Below, in pieces: positions 63,946-64,000 of a DNA stretch of 64,000 nucleotides (position 1 is the stretch's first letter; each line of letters opens with the position of its first letter). Location of the stretch: assembly GCA_030295235.1 (NCBI GenBank), contig AP026124.1:744001-808000 (forward strand). The letters run 5' to 3'. The stretch is from Fistulifera solaris. Lineage: Eukaryota; Bacillariophyta; Bacillariophyceae; Naviculales; Stauroneidaceae. The notes beneath the pieces are model-generated. The model ran no database searches and had not been told where the DNA came from. It worked only from the letters and a program-made list of their open reading frames with translations. A program made the position numbers and the translations under genes.

Positions 63946-64000
63946 GGCTGATTCAGGACGATGAAATGAACAATATATTTTATATTATGAAAAAATGCAA
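63946..64000. other. Upstream end of the COQ3 gene
   Basis: Only 55 AT-rich bases remain; no other gene is seen at the right edge. Confidence 0.3.

Overview
The window reads as nuclear DNA of a pennate diatom, most like Phaeodactylum tricornutum (inference). The evidence is densely packed eukaryotic genes on both strands, few and short GT-AG introns (about 60-160 bp), a diatom-type DUF6824 gene, two presequences with an ASAFAP-like plastid-import motif, and spacers rich in GTAC/GGTACC microrepeats. I recognise no rRNA, tRNA, CRISPR array, LTR element or virus-like element.

Layout. 0-7 kb: end of an unknown gene, a class I histone deacetylase, a HEAT-like protein and a SET/MYND lysine methyltransferase. 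7-16 kb: an unusual J-domain protein, a LAS1-like ribosome-maturation factor, the Polycomb methyltransferase E(z), a nucleostemin-family GTPase and a plastid-targeted triosephosphate isomerase. 16-28 kb: a small membrane protein, a GST, splicing factor PRP31, a PPR-like organelle protein, WDR12/YTM1, a SAM-dependent methyltransferase and U1-70K. 28-35 kb: a plastid 2Fe-2S thioredoxin-like protein, a 1.4-1.7 kb array of about 40 short hairpins, an amidohydrolase, the DUF6824 gene and a DUF501 gene. 35-48 kb: an OSCA/TMEM63 channel, a small CaaX protein, a lipin-like phosphatase, a roughly 227-bp satellite of about eleven units, nucleoporin NUP54, an unknown membrane protein and a secreted LRR protein. 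48.5-51.7 kb: a 3.13-kb piggyBac-type DNA transposon carrying a DEDDh exonuclease module upstream of the transposase. 52-64 kb: a long coiled-coil protein, IML1/DEPDC5 (GATOR1), mitochondrial ribosomal protein uS9m and COQ3.

Themes: chromatin (HDAC, SMYD-like, E(z)), pre-60S ribosome maturation (LAS1, nucleostemin, YTM1), splicing (PRP31, U1-70K) and organelle functions (TPI, ferredoxin-like, PPR, uS9m, COQ3). Nothing suggests co-transcription.

An important caveat: at least 14 clear host genes are interrupted by one-base indels, nearly all in homopolymer runs, and in each case the protein homology continues in another frame across the run. The simplest explanation is residual long-read assembly error, not decay, so gene spans below bridge these sites and the sites are named.
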